Source: Saprospiraceae bacterium UBA6168
Lineage (GTDB): Bacteria; Bacteroidota; Bacteroidia; Chitinophagales; Saprospiraceae
Assembly (NCBI GenBank): GCA_002435785.1
Contig: DIUC01000039.1
Location: 156,186 to 220,185 of the forward strand
Direction: 5' to 3'
DNA length: 64,000 nucleotides
The position numbers were made by a program, and so were the translations under genes. The notes beneath the pieces were generated by a model that saw only the letters and a list, made by a program, of their open reading frames with translations, did not search any database and was not told the origin of the DNA. Shown here piece by piece: positions 16,420 to 24,310 of this stretch. Position 1 is the stretch's first letter, and every line of letters begins with the position of its first letter.

Positions 16420-16587
16420 AGTTTAACTCTACCCTCTTTTAGTTTAACTCTACCCTCTTTTAGTTTAAAAATGGGTAGAGATAGTCCAACTCTACCCATT
16501 TTGAGTTTAACTTGACCCATTTTTAATTTAACTTGACCCATTTTTAGTTTAACTCTACCTTTTTTGAGTTTAAAAATGGGTAGAGTT
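16420..16587 (+). repeat. 21-bp tandem repeat array 2 (8 copies)
   Basis: Eight successive 21-bp units begin at 16420, 16441, 16462, 16483, 16504, 16525, 16546 and 16567. The main unit is AGTTTAACTCTACCCATTTT plus T. Units 3 and 8 read AGTTTAAAAATGGGTAGAG, partly the reverse complement of the main unit, so the array mixes orientations. The stretch from 16366 to 16725 holds no gene. The unit is the reverse complement of the one in the array at 46966-47154. Confidence 0.93.
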
Positions 16588-16725
16588 AAACTCAAACGGC
16601 TTGGAGTTGAATTATACAAGCAGTTAACTACGCTAAAACCCATTTTCATGGCTGAGAAATCAAAACTTAGGAAAGAAATCGCCCTCTTCGGAAAGTCGTT
16701 TGCCATTTAGCCCACGAAATAACAA

Positions 16726-17187
16726 CTACACCCCAACCCCAAATCTTTCCACCACCTTTTCACAAGCCGCTTCCAGCATCTCATAAACCTTTACAAACCC
16801 ATTGTCGTCCCAATAGGGGTCTGGCACGGCTTGGTTCCTGTCCGGCGTCACGAAGTTCATGATGAGGTGCACTTTTTCCTCCTGTTCTTTGGTGGTGGCG
16901 AGGCCGAGGATGTCCCGGTAGTTTTGGCCGTCCATGGCCAGCACGAGGTCGAAGCGGTCGAGGTCGTGGGGCTTGAGTTGGCGGGCACGCTGGTTGGTGA
17001 TGTCAATGCCAAACTGGCGGCCAGTGGCGATGGAGCGGCGGTCTGGCAGCTCGCCAATATGCCAAGCGCCAGTGCCAGCAGAGTCCACTTGCCAATCAAG
17101 GCCGTGCTGCGTGATTTTTTGCTGCATGATGCCCTCGGCAAGCGGCGAGCGGCAGATATTGCCAAGGCAGACCATCAAGATTTTCAT
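16726..17187 (-). CDS. Low-molecular-weight protein-tyrosine phosphatase
   Basis: A ~154-residue cytosolic phosphatase. The P-loop VCLGNICRSPLAEG gives the C-x5-R nucleophile site, and PDPYW contains the general-acid Asp near the C-terminus. Length is typical. These enzymes dephosphorylate tyrosine or arginine residues and are often linked to capsule or stress control; no capsule genes are near. Two ATGs are possible (17193 and 17187); the second gives the usual MKILMVC start. Its end lies close to the second 21-bp array. Confidence 0.92.
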   Translation of the reverse strand: MKILMVCLGNICRSPLAEGIMQQKITQHGLDWQVDSAGTGAWHIGELPDRRSIATGRQFGIDITNQRARQLKPHDLDRFDLVLAMDGQNYRDILGLATTKEQEEKVHLIMNFVTPDRNQAVPDPYWDDNGFVKVYEMLEAACEKVVERFGVGV

Positions 17188-17217
17188 GTTCACATAGATT
17201 TTTTAGCAACGTTCGGC

Positions 17218-17676
17218 TCAAATCCTCAACTGAAAAAGGTTTCGTTGTGGGATGAACAAACGTTCTACGGAGTCCATTTCGAACCGCACCAATTCAAAAA
17301 ACGTGCAACAATCCTCGTTCACATTTTTTGTTTCATAGGTAAACGGTCGTATCGTGGAAGGGTTTAGCCGCAACTCGTAATGGGTGTTTTCAGGGCCAGT
17401 CTCCCAACCTATTTCAAAATCGTTGAAAAAATAGGCCAAGCTATCGGTCGAAACTTGCAGCTCGTGCTTTTTATTGCCAGCAATGGAGAAAACCGAAACC
17501 TCGTCGGCAGCAAAAGTGCCGTTGGCCACCAGGTCCTCGCCACTGTCTTTGTCCAACAACTGAAAGCTGAACTCGTTGGGTGGCGAGAAGCAAGCAACGT
17601 CATCGCATTTGCTGCACTGGAGGTTCAATAGTCCCAGGCAAGCGAAGAGGGTGGGGAGCATTACAGGCTTTTTCAT
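17218..17676 (-). CDS. Hypothetical lipoprotein
   Basis: A 152-residue protein with a lipoprotein leader (MKKPVMLPTLFACLGLLNLQC, likely lipidated Cys21) and a beta-rich body with FSFQLLDKDSGEDLV and a late Cys pair (EDCCTFF). This looks like a small Bacteroidota surface lipoprotein that may carry an Ig-like fold, but I recognise no named family. It is transcribed divergently from mfd, and a tail of 30 bp separates it from the phosphatase gene on the same strand. Confidence 0.6.
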   Translation of the reverse strand: MKKPVMLPTLFACLGLLNLQCSKCDDVACFSPPNEFSFQLLDKDSGEDLVANGTFAADEVSVFSIAGNKKHELQVSTDSLAYFFNDFEIGWETGPENTHYELRLNPSTIRPFTYETKNVNEDCCTFFELVRFEMDSVERLFIPQRNLFQLRI

Positions 17677-17794
17677 AAAAAGGAATTTTAAAATTGATAC
17701 ATCCTACTTGGAGGAGTTAAGACATGGGCAGTTAAAAACGCAAAACTACGGAATGCCCATTAGTTGGGTAATTCAGCCGTGTAAAGAATCTTCC

Positions 17795-17802
17795 TACCTT
17801 TG
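17795..17802 (+). promoter_or_regulatory. -7 box (TACCTTTG) for mfd
   Basis: A perfect TAnnTTTG box ends 4 bp before the GTG start at 17807, so the mRNA would have almost no leader. This supports the GTG over the upstream open frame that reaches into the divergent lipoprotein gene. Confidence 0.55.
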
Positions 17803-17806
17803 CCCC

Positions 17807-20800
17807 GTGAGCAACTTAGACCGCATCCTTGCACTATACCGGGACGACCAGCGCACCCAAAAACTGGTGACGGCGCTTCGTTCAAAATCAACACCCGCCG
17901 CCCCCGAGTTCTCGGGGCAGGCCGTTCAACTCAACGGCTTGGCCGGTGCGCAGGAAGCTTTTGTCCTCGCCGGAGCCTACCTCGCCGACCCAAGGCCGCA
18001 GTTGTTTATCGCCATTGACAAAGAGGAGGCAGCCTACCTACAAAACGACCTCTCCGGCCTGTTGGAAAAAAAGCCCGTGCGCTTCTTCCCAGACTCTTTC
18101 AAGCGGCCCATGTATTTCGAGGAACTGAACACCACAAACGTGCTGGAACGCACCGAAGCTATCAATAAAATCAGCTCCCCGACGGGCAGTCCAGAGATTT
18201 TGGTCACTTATCCAGAGGCGCTGTTTGAAAAAGTCGTTGCGCCAGCGGAACTCGAAAAGACTCGCATTGAGATACAGCCGGGGCAAAAATTAGACGTGGA
18301 TTTTACCATAGAAATGCTCGTGACCTATGGCTTCAAGCGGGAGGATTTTGTCTATGAACCCGGCCAGTTTAGCATTAGAGGCGCCATCGTGGACATTTTT
18401 TCCTACGGCAACGACTACCCCTACCGCATTGAACTCTTCGACGAGGACGTGGAGAGCATCCGCAGCTTCGACCCGCTCACGCAGCTTTCCGTGCAGAACA
18501 TCGGGCGGGTGAGCATCGTGCCGAACATCAACACCAAGTTCAACCGCTCGCAGAAGGTCTCGCTGCTCAACGTGCTGGCACCCAACACTGTCATTTGGGT
18601 GAAAGACTGGAATGCCTTGGAGGAAAAGCTGCAACTATGCTTTGAAAAAGCCGAAGAATTTTCCAAGACACTGCCCCTGATGGACGAGAGCGAGCTGGGG
18701 GAAATCTTCCGGGACAGGGCGTTCATTCGCCCGCACGAAGTGGTGGAGGATGTTGGGAAGTTTGCACTCGTGACTTTGACCTCACCCCCGGCCCCTCTCC
18801 TTGAGGAGAGGGGAGGAGAGGCTAATATACGTCAAAATTCTTTGGGTGGAAGCACAGCGCTCCTCCCCTCTCCTGCAGGAGAGGGGCCGGGGGTGAGGTG
18901 GACGGTCGTGAGCTACCATTCCAAAACCCAACCCTCTTTCAACAAAAACTTCCAACTCCTCGGCAACAATTTGCGGAGCAACACCGAGGAGCGCATCGAG
19001 AACTTCATTTTCACCGACAACCCCAAGCAAATCGAGCGCTTCCACGCCATTTTTGAAGACATGGCCGAGGCGGTGGGCAGCGTGAAATTCGAGCCGGTCA
19101 TCAAGGCCATCCACGAGGGGTTCATTGACCTCGACCTGAAAGTTGCTTTTTACACCGACCACCAGATTTTCCAGCGGCACCACCATTACAAGTTGCGGCA
19201 GGGCTTCACGGCAGATAAGGCGCTGAACGTCAAACTGTTGCGGGAGCTGCAACCCGGCGACTTCGTGGTGCATATTGACCACGGGGTGGGCAAGTACAGT
19301 GGCCTAGAGAAAATCACCGTCAACGGCCACACGCAGGAGTCGGTGCGCATTTTTTACAAAAACAACGACGTGCTCTACGTGGGCATCAACTCGTTGCACA
19401 AAATATCAAAGTACAGCGGCAAGGACGGCACCCCGCCCGTGCTCAACAAGCTCGGCTCGGACACTTGGCAGACGATGAAAAGCAAGGCCAAGAAGAAGGT
19501 CAAGGACATTGCGAAGGAACTTATCAAACTCTATGCGCTGCGCAAAGCCTCGCCCGGTCACGCCTTTCCGCCCGACAACTACCTGCAAGCCGAACTCGAA
19601 GCCTCGTTCATCTACGAGGACACGCCCGACCAGGAAAAGGCAACCATTGACGTAAAGGAGGACATGGAGAAGCCCTACCCCATGGACCGCCTCATCTGCG
19701 GCGACGTGGGTTTTGGGAAAACGGAAGTGGCCATCCGGGCAGCGTTCAAGGCGGTGACCGATGGCAAACAGGTAGCCATCCTCGTGCCGACGACCATCCT
19801 CGCCTTGCAGCATTACAAGACTTTCAGCGATCGGCTTGCGCAGTTCAAGCTCCATATCGAGTACGTCAACCGCTTCAAGTCGGCGAAGGAGAAAAAAGAG
19901 ATTTTTGAAAATACCAAGCTGGGTAAAGTGGACATCCTTATTGGCACACATGCCCTGCTCAGTGCCGATTTGAAGTTCAAAGACCTCGGCCTGTTGGTCA
20001 TTGACGAGGAGCAAAAATTCGGGGTGACAGCCAAGGAAAAGCTGCGCAATCTGAAGGTCAACGTGGACACGCTGACCCTGACAGCAACTCCGATTCCCCG
20101 CACCTTGCAGTTCTCGCTCATGGCCGCCCGTGACCTGAGCATCATCCGCACCCCGCCGCCGAACCGACAGCCCATTCACACCGAAATCAGGGTGCTGCAC
20201 GAGACGATTATCAAGGACGCCATTTACAAGGAAATACACCGGGGGGGGCAGGTCTTTTTCGTTCACAATCGGGTAAAATCGCTGGCCGACATGGCGGGCC
20301 TCATCAAGCGACTCTGCCCCGACGTGGACATCGCCACGGCGCACGGCCAGATGGAAAGCGACCATTTGGAGAGCACGCTGCTTGATTTTATTGACAAAAA
20401 ATACGACGTGCTGGTCTGCACGAACATCATCGAAACGGGCCTCGACATCCCGAACGCCAACACGATGATTATCAACGCCGCCAATGAGTTCGGCCTCAGC
20501 GACCTGCACCAATTGCGGGGTCGCATCGGCCGCTCGAACAAAAAGGCGTACTGCTACCTGTTTGCGCCGCCGATGTCCGTGCTCACACACGATGCCCGCA
20601 AGCGCCTCAAGACTATCGAAGAGCACAACGACCTTGGCTCGGGCTTCGAGATTGCGATGCGTGACCTCGACATCCGGGGGGCGGGCAACCTGCTCGGCTC
20701 AGAGCAGAGCGGCTTCATCGCCGACATCGGCTACGAGACCTTCCAGCGCATCCTCGAAGAGGCCGTGCAGGAGCTGAAGGAGACCGATTTCAAAGATGTT

Positions 20801-21304
20801 TTCAAAGAGGATTTGGAGAAAAAACAGGCTTTCGTGCGGGACGTAAACGTGGACACGGACGTGGAAATGCATATCCCCAGCGAGTATGTGAGCAGTGTTT
20901 CGGAGCGCCTGTTGCTGTACACCGCCATTGACGATATACAGGATGAAGCCGAGTTAGAGAAGTTTGGCGAGAACCTAAAAGACCGCTTCGGCCCCGTGCC
21001 AGAACCCGTGCTGGAGCTGTTCGACGGCCTGCGCCTCCGCTGGATTGCGAGGGAATTGGGCTTCGAGCGGGTCATTCTGAAAGACAGCAAATTGCGGTGT
21101 TATTTCGTGGACAACCCGCAGTCGCCGTTTTATGACAGTGCCACCTTCCAACAGGTGTTCCAGTACCTATCCAAGCATGGGGAGCAGATGCAGATTACCT
21201 TGAAGAAATCGGTGCGGAGCCTCATCATGGCAAGGGACGGGGTGCGGACGCTGTCGGGGGCGAGGAAGTTGTTGGAGGGGGTGAAAGGGAAGGCGGTGGT
21301 GTGA
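17807..21304 (+). CDS. mfd: Transcription-repair coupling factor
   Basis: A 1165-residue protein that removes RNA polymerase stalled at lesions and recruits UvrA. The N-terminal UvrB-like region is followed by the RNA-polymerase interaction domain (QPGDFVVHIDHGVGKYSGL, about residue 480), helicase motor motifs CGDVGFGKTEVA (about 631) and VIDEEQKFG (about 730), TATPIPRTLQ, the LRGRIGRS motif, and a TRCF C-terminal domain. The GTG start matches family N-termini (NLDRIL). Residues of about 325-364 are encoded by a palindromic repeat element inserted in frame (18779-18899), giving a SPPAPLLEERGG/PSPAGEGPGV peptide not expected in Mfd. An mfd-like fragment lies downstream at 22503-22584. Confidence 0.95.
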   Translation: MSNLDRILALYRDDQRTQKLVTALRSKSTPAAPEFSGQAVQLNGLAGAQEAFVLAGAYLADPRPQLFIAIDKEEAAYLQNDLSGLLEKKPVRFFPDSFKRPMYFEELNTTNVLERTEAINKISSPTGSPEILVTYPEALFEKVVAPAELEKTRIEIQPGQKLDVDFTIEMLVTYGFKREDFVYEPGQFSIRGAIVDIFSYGNDYPYRIELFDEDVESIRSFDPLTQLSVQNIGRVSIVPNINTKFNRSQKVSLLNVLAPNTVIWVKDWNALEEKLQLCFEKAEEFSKTLPLMDESELGEIFRDRAFIRPHEVVEDVGKFALVTLTSPPAPLLEERGGEANIRQNSLGGSTALLPSPAGEGPGVRWTVVSYHSKTQPSFNKNFQLLGNNLRSNTEERIENFIFTDNPKQIERFHAIFEDMAEAVGSVKFEPVIKAIHEGFIDLDLKVAFYTDHQIFQRHHHYKLRQGFTADKALNVKLLRELQPGDFVVHIDHGVGKYSGLEKITVNGHTQESVRIFYKNNDVLYVGINSLHKISKYSGKDGTPPVLNKLGSDTWQTMKSKAKKKVKDIAKELIKLYALRKASPGHAFPPDNYLQAELEASFIYEDTPDQEKATIDVKEDMEKPYPMDRLICGDVGFGKTEVAIRAAFKAVTDGKQVAILVPTTILALQHYKTFSDRLAQFKLHIEYVNRFKSAKEKKEIFENTKLGKVDILIGTHALLSADLKFKDLGLLVIDEEQKFGVTAKEKLRNLKVNVDTLTLTATPIPRTLQFSLMAARDLSIIRTPPPNRQPIHTEIRVLHETIIKDAIYKEIHRGGQVFFVHNRVKSLADMAGLIKRLCPDVDIATAHGQMESDHLESTLLDFIDKKYDVLVCTNIIETGLDIPNANTMIINAANEFGLSDLHQLRGRIGRSNKKAYCYLFAPPMSVLTHDARKRLKTIEEHNDLGSGFEIAMRDLDIRGAGNLLGSEQSGFIADIGYETFQRILEEAVQELKETDFKDVFKEDLEKKQAFVRDVNVDTDVEMHIPSEYVSSVSERLLLYTAIDDIQDEAELEKFGENLKDRFGPVPEPVLELFDGLRLRWIARELGFERVILKDSKLRCYFVDNPQSPFYDSATFQQVFQYLSKHGEQMQITLKKSVRSLIMARDGVRTLSGARKLLEGVKGKAVV
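18779..18899 (+). repeat. Palindromic repeat element inserted in frame within mfd
   Basis: A 121-bp element with a perfect outer inverted repeat (ACCTCACCCCCGGCCCCTCT plus CC at the left, complement at the right) and an inner 15-bp inverted repeat around CTCCTCCCCTCTCCT, with a loop of about 41 nt. It keeps the mfd frame open and is translated. The composition differs sharply from the flanking codons and it resembles widespread intergenic palindromes with GGAGAGGGGCCGGGGGTGAG cores. Confidence 0.9.
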
Positions 21305-21311
21305 GTATTTA

Positions 21312-21722
21312 TTAGATTCTTTCAAAATCAGTCCTTGAAGAACAGCGATATGCGAAGGGGCGTTTTTCTTTGGAAGCCAACTTTTTAACCACTTCCCAGC
21401 GTTTAACGACCTGATCTACCATTTCCCAATAGGTAACCCCATTCTTCGATGGTGGCTTGAAAAAGAATATGCCAAGCCCATGCTCTTGATAGAGTGCAAA
21501 CTGGTTTTTGTCTGTTTGAATCCTATAGTCCTGTGTTATTATGATGGCGTTTTGTTTGCCCGCTTTCGGAATCCAGTCTTCATCTTGTGTGCCCTGTCCA
21601 AATTCATCCTTTATGGATTTCACTTCAATGGCTTCCTTTTCCTTCATATTGAGTGGTTGTTGAAGGATGTTTAATCCTCTAGCCAATTGAGGGGGCATAT
21701 TTTCGTCAATATAAATTGTCAT
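21312..21722 (-). CDS. DUF5615 PIN-like protein, putative toxin
   Basis: A ~136-residue protein with the DUF5615/PIN_5-like N-terminus IYIDENMPPQLARGL, an acidic pair in TQDEDWIPKA and IIITQDYRI, and a strand-rich end. These match the acidic active-site positions of a minimal PIN nuclease fold, so it is a candidate RNase toxin of the VapC45 type. The ATG at 21722 shares one base with the stop of the DUF433 gene (TGATG), so the two are translationally coupled. The C-terminal ~25 residues (KKLASKEKRPFAYRCSS) are basic. The gene converges on mfd with a 7-bp gap. Confidence 0.75.
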   Translation of the reverse strand: MTIYIDENMPPQLARGLNILQQPLNMKEKEAIEVKSIKDEFGQGTQDEDWIPKAGKQNAIIITQDYRIQTDKNQFALYQEHGLGIFFFKPPSKNGVTYWEMVDQVVKRWEVVKKLASKEKRPFAYRCSSRTDFERI

Positions 21723-22393
21723 CAAGCAGCCATTTTACAGTATTCAAGGGCATCGGAAACCTGCTGTTTGGATATTTCAAAAATATTGGAGATAAAATCA
21801 ACGGGTTCGCCTCCTTTATAATAGGAAAAAATAGTGGTAGGCAGTATATTAGTGCCAACTATCGTAGGTTGACCAAATTGGTGGTGAGGATCAACAACTA
21901 TATTTTTTTCTCTGCCAAGAGGATAAAAACGCTTTGCAATGTGTTGCCCATTGAACTCAATTTTCTTGCAGAAAGGCTGTATGACCTCTCGCAAATTGTA
22001 TTGAAAGATAGGGTCAATGTTTACGATATCCCCTCCTTCTGTCTCGAATAAAATTTTCCCACCGTCAGTAAGCAGCGTGGTTGATGCAAATGGAAAATTG
22101 GTCTTTAGCTTAGCAGAAAGCCTTTCATGTGCCGCAAGAATCTCCTTGGTCTTGACACCAGCATCTTTAAGCTGATAGAACACATAGAATTCAATCAACG
22201 TCAAAAAATTGAACGCAGTAGCGCCTCCCTCTCCCCAAGAATACAAGTCTTTTCGTTTGCCGAACCGCTCGTTCCAATAGACTTTTAGCAGCCTCCGTAC
22301 CTTGTACAGGGGCAGATTTAGAATCTTGGCGGCTTCTGGAACGCTGTAGATTCCTTCTCCCAACCGTGGTTTTATCAAAGTTTCAGCAGGCAT
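21722..22393 (-). CDS. DUF433 domain protein, putative antitoxin/DNA-binding partner
   Basis: A ~223-residue protein. The N-terminal part has a helix-turn-helix-like segment (GIYSVPEAAKILNLPLYKVRRLL), a middle region of unknown fold follows, and the last ~55 residues are a DUF433 domain (QPTIVGTNILPTTIFSYYKGG, then a second HTH). DUF433 proteins pair with DUF5615 PIN proteins as VapB45-like antitoxins. The frame is open to 22474, but the ATG at 22393 lies 34 bp after a TAAGTTTG -7 box and is preferred. The pair is more AT-rich than mfd and the downstream fusion gene, which fits acquired DNA. Confidence 0.75.
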   Translation of the reverse strand: MPAETLIKPRLGEGIYSVPEAAKILNLPLYKVRRLLKVYWNERFGKRKDLYSWGEGGATAFNFLTLIEFYVFYQLKDAGVKTKEILAAHERLSAKLKTNFPFASTTLLTDGGKILFETEGGDIVNIDPIFQYNLREVIQPFCKKIEFNGQHIAKRFYPLGREKNIVVDPHHQFGQPTIVGTNILPTTIFSYYKGGEPVDFISNIFEISKQQVSDALEYCKMAA

Positions 22394-22426
22394 TGGTTCA
22401 ATTTTATACAAAGTAAGGGCTTTTGA

Positions 22427-22434
22427 CAAACTTA
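22427..22434 (-). promoter_or_regulatory. -7 box (TAAGTTTG) for the DUF433/DUF5615 pair
   Basis: Minus-strand TAnnTTTG match 34 bp before the ATG at 22393. It decides the start choice. Confidence 0.45.
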
Positions 22435-22502
22435 GCCAATAGCGGGCTTGATTAAAATGGAATGTGTGATTCATCGCTTGGCAGACGCTGCCGAAGCATT
22501 AC

Positions 22503-22584
22503 AAGCTGCGCTGCTTTTTCGTGGACAACCCGCAGTCGTCGATTTACGACAGTGCCACCTTCCAGCAGGTGTTCCAGACCTTGA
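22503..22584 (+). pseudogene. Remnant of a second mfd 3' region
   Basis: The frame reads KLRCFFVDNPQSSIYDSATF and continues QQVFQTL, matching KLRCYFVDNPQSPFYDSATF of mfd (21089-21169). Codons differ at synonymous sites, so it is a diverged copy, not a recent duplication. Similarity stops on both sides and there is no start. The toxin-antitoxin pair lies between it and intact mfd. Confidence 0.8.
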
Positions 22585-22653
22585 ACATTCAATGGACTGA
22601 CCAGTTTAGGTTAGTAATCAATTGACGTTTCCAAACTCGCCGACCAACGAAAA

Positions 22654-24168
22654 ATGAACGTACTAATCATCTTAGGACACCCCAGAAAAGACAGCTTTTG
22701 CGGCGCATTGGCGGACGCCTACCGCAATGGTGCCGAAGCTGCTGACGCAACGGTTCGCCTCACCGCACTCGCCGACTTGCAGTTCAACCTGAACGTGATA
22801 GTGCCGGAGCCACAAGACCAAGCCGATGAACCCGACATCGTGCAAGCCCGAAAAGACATTCAATGGGCCGACCATTTGGTCTTCGTTTACCCGGTCTGGT
22901 GGGGCATGATGCCCGCATTGCTAAAAGGTTTCCTCGACCGGGTGCTGGTGCCGGGCTTCGCTTTTTATGAAGTTGCGGAGAACAACTATAAAAAACTGCT
23001 GACGGGCAAAACGGCCCAACTCATCCTCGCCATGGACACTCCCACATGGATATACAAACTATTCATCCATGCGCCCAGCACCCACGCCATGAAGATTGCC
23101 ACGCTGCAATTTTGTGGGATATCACCCGTGCGCACCACCCATTTCAGTCCGGTGAAGCACGTGTCCGATGCGCAACGGAGCCAGTGGCTGCAACATACTT
23201 TTGCCTTGGGTGAAAAGCTGCGCAATGGTGTCATCACACCTCGTGAACGGCTCATGGGCAGGGTCCTTCCCTGGCTTAAAGCAGTGCGGCTACAGTTTTA
23301 CCCCATGTCCTGGATTGCTTATGGCGTGGGCGCATTTGCGGCAGCGGAATTGGGTTATGGCTTCAGTTGGGGCTTGTTTTGGCTTGGCTATGCGTTCTTG
23401 TTTTTGTGTGAAATGGCCACCGTTTTTTTCAACGAGATTTACGATTACGAGACTGATAAGTTGAACACTGCCTATGGCCCGTTCAACGGCGGCTCACGGG
23501 TAATCGTTGATGGGGAACTCACCCCTGCGAAACTTCGACGTGCCATCCGTTGGCTTTGCGGAGCGATGGGGGTTGCCTTGGTTTTGTTGATGGTTTATGC
23601 TCCCGCAAATCCCATCGCCATCGCTGGGCTGGTAGCTGTGCTTGTGTTTTTCGCTTTTGGTTACACGGTGCCGCCCCTGAAATTCAGTTACCGCAGCCTC
23701 GGCGAGTTCACGGTTGGCATCACGCACAGCCTGCTGGTGATGCTGTGTGGCCATGTTTTCCAAGGCGGCCAGTTGTCCGATGCGTTGCCTTGGCTGCTCA
23801 GTGTGCCGCTGTTTTTCTCCATTTTACCTTCGATAACGCTCTCCGGCATCCCCGATTACGCTGCTGACCAAGCCGTCGGGAAGCGCACCCTCGCTGTGCG
23901 TTTTGGCAAAAATGCTGCCGCAGGTTTCGCCATCGCCTGCACCCTGCTTGCCATGACCAGCGCATTTTATCTCCATTATACAGGCATGGCGTCAAATGCC
24001 TACAACTGGGTGCTGTGGCTGGCCGTTCCGCATGGGATTTGGTTGGTTTGGGCACTGTGGCGGTACATTCGCCAACCAGCAAAGCCCGATAGCATACCCG
24101 GCCTGATGGTGCTATCCCTTACGTTTTTGATGTGGTATGCGTTGATGCCGTTTTTTGGGTTGGGCTGA
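22654..24168 (+). CDS. Flavodoxin-like NAD(P)H oxidoreductase fused to UbiA-type prenyltransferase
   Basis: A 504-residue two-domain protein. Residues 1-190 form an NQO1/MdaB-like flavodoxin fold: ILGHPRKDSFCGALADAY binds FMN/FAD phosphate, VFVYPVWWGMMPALLKGFLD and the GK(T)AQLILAMDTP segment are typical of quinone reductases. From about 205 on, a polytopic UbiA domain follows with Asp motif 1 NEIYDYETD (residues 260-268), NGGSRVIVDGEL, and motif 2 DYAADQAVGKRT (about 401). UbiA enzymes prenylate aromatic acceptors such as menaquinone precursors. Fusion would couple quinone reduction to prenyl transfer at the membrane. The junction is continuous, with no frameshift. Confidence 0.85.
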   Translation: MNVLIILGHPRKDSFCGALADAYRNGAEAADATVRLTALADLQFNLNVIVPEPQDQADEPDIVQARKDIQWADHLVFVYPVWWGMMPALLKGFLDRVLVPGFAFYEVAENNYKKLLTGKTAQLILAMDTPTWIYKLFIHAPSTHAMKIATLQFCGISPVRTTHFSPVKHVSDAQRSQWLQHTFALGEKLRNGVITPRERLMGRVLPWLKAVRLQFYPMSWIAYGVGAFAAAELGYGFSWGLFWLGYAFLFLCEMATVFFNEIYDYETDKLNTAYGPFNGGSRVIVDGELTPAKLRRAIRWLCGAMGVALVLLMVYAPANPIAIAGLVAVLVFFAFGYTVPPLKFSYRSLGEFTVGITHSLLVMLCGHVFQGGQLSDALPWLLSVPLFFSILPSITLSGIPDYAADQAVGKRTLAVRFGKNAAAGFAIACTLLAMTSAFYLHYTGMASNAYNWVLWLAVPHGIWLVWALWRYIRQPAKPDSIPGLMVLSLTFLMWYALMPFFGLG

Positions 24169-24198
24169 GGTGGGTGATACAGTGCCTACGCACGACGG

Positions 24199-24242
24199 CC
24201 AAAGCCCGTCAACAAGCATAGCTCGTGACGAGCAGTGCCGTT
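24199..24242 (+). repeat. Left copy of a 44-bp inverted repeat bracketing the PAS sensor gene
   Basis: CCAAAGCCCGTCAACAAGCA and the following bases to 24242 are the reverse complement of 26762-26805 with about five mismatches. The inner GAGCTATGCT core is identical in the two copies. Confidence 0.8.
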
Positions 24243-24310
24243 CTTTAATTGTAAGCATAGGTAGGTGACCAGCGGGTAGGTGGTGCTTTTACCTACAAGT
24301 GAAATTTTAT

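Noticed and set aside
16420..16587. Origin-type iterons or DnaA boxes
   Set aside because: No TTATNCACA-like DnaA boxes and no dnaA, rep or parAB genes nearby, although iteron-like spacing is noted.
19406..20626. 406-codon minus-strand frame within mfd
   Set aside because: Antisense to the helicase core of mfd, with no recognisable motif.
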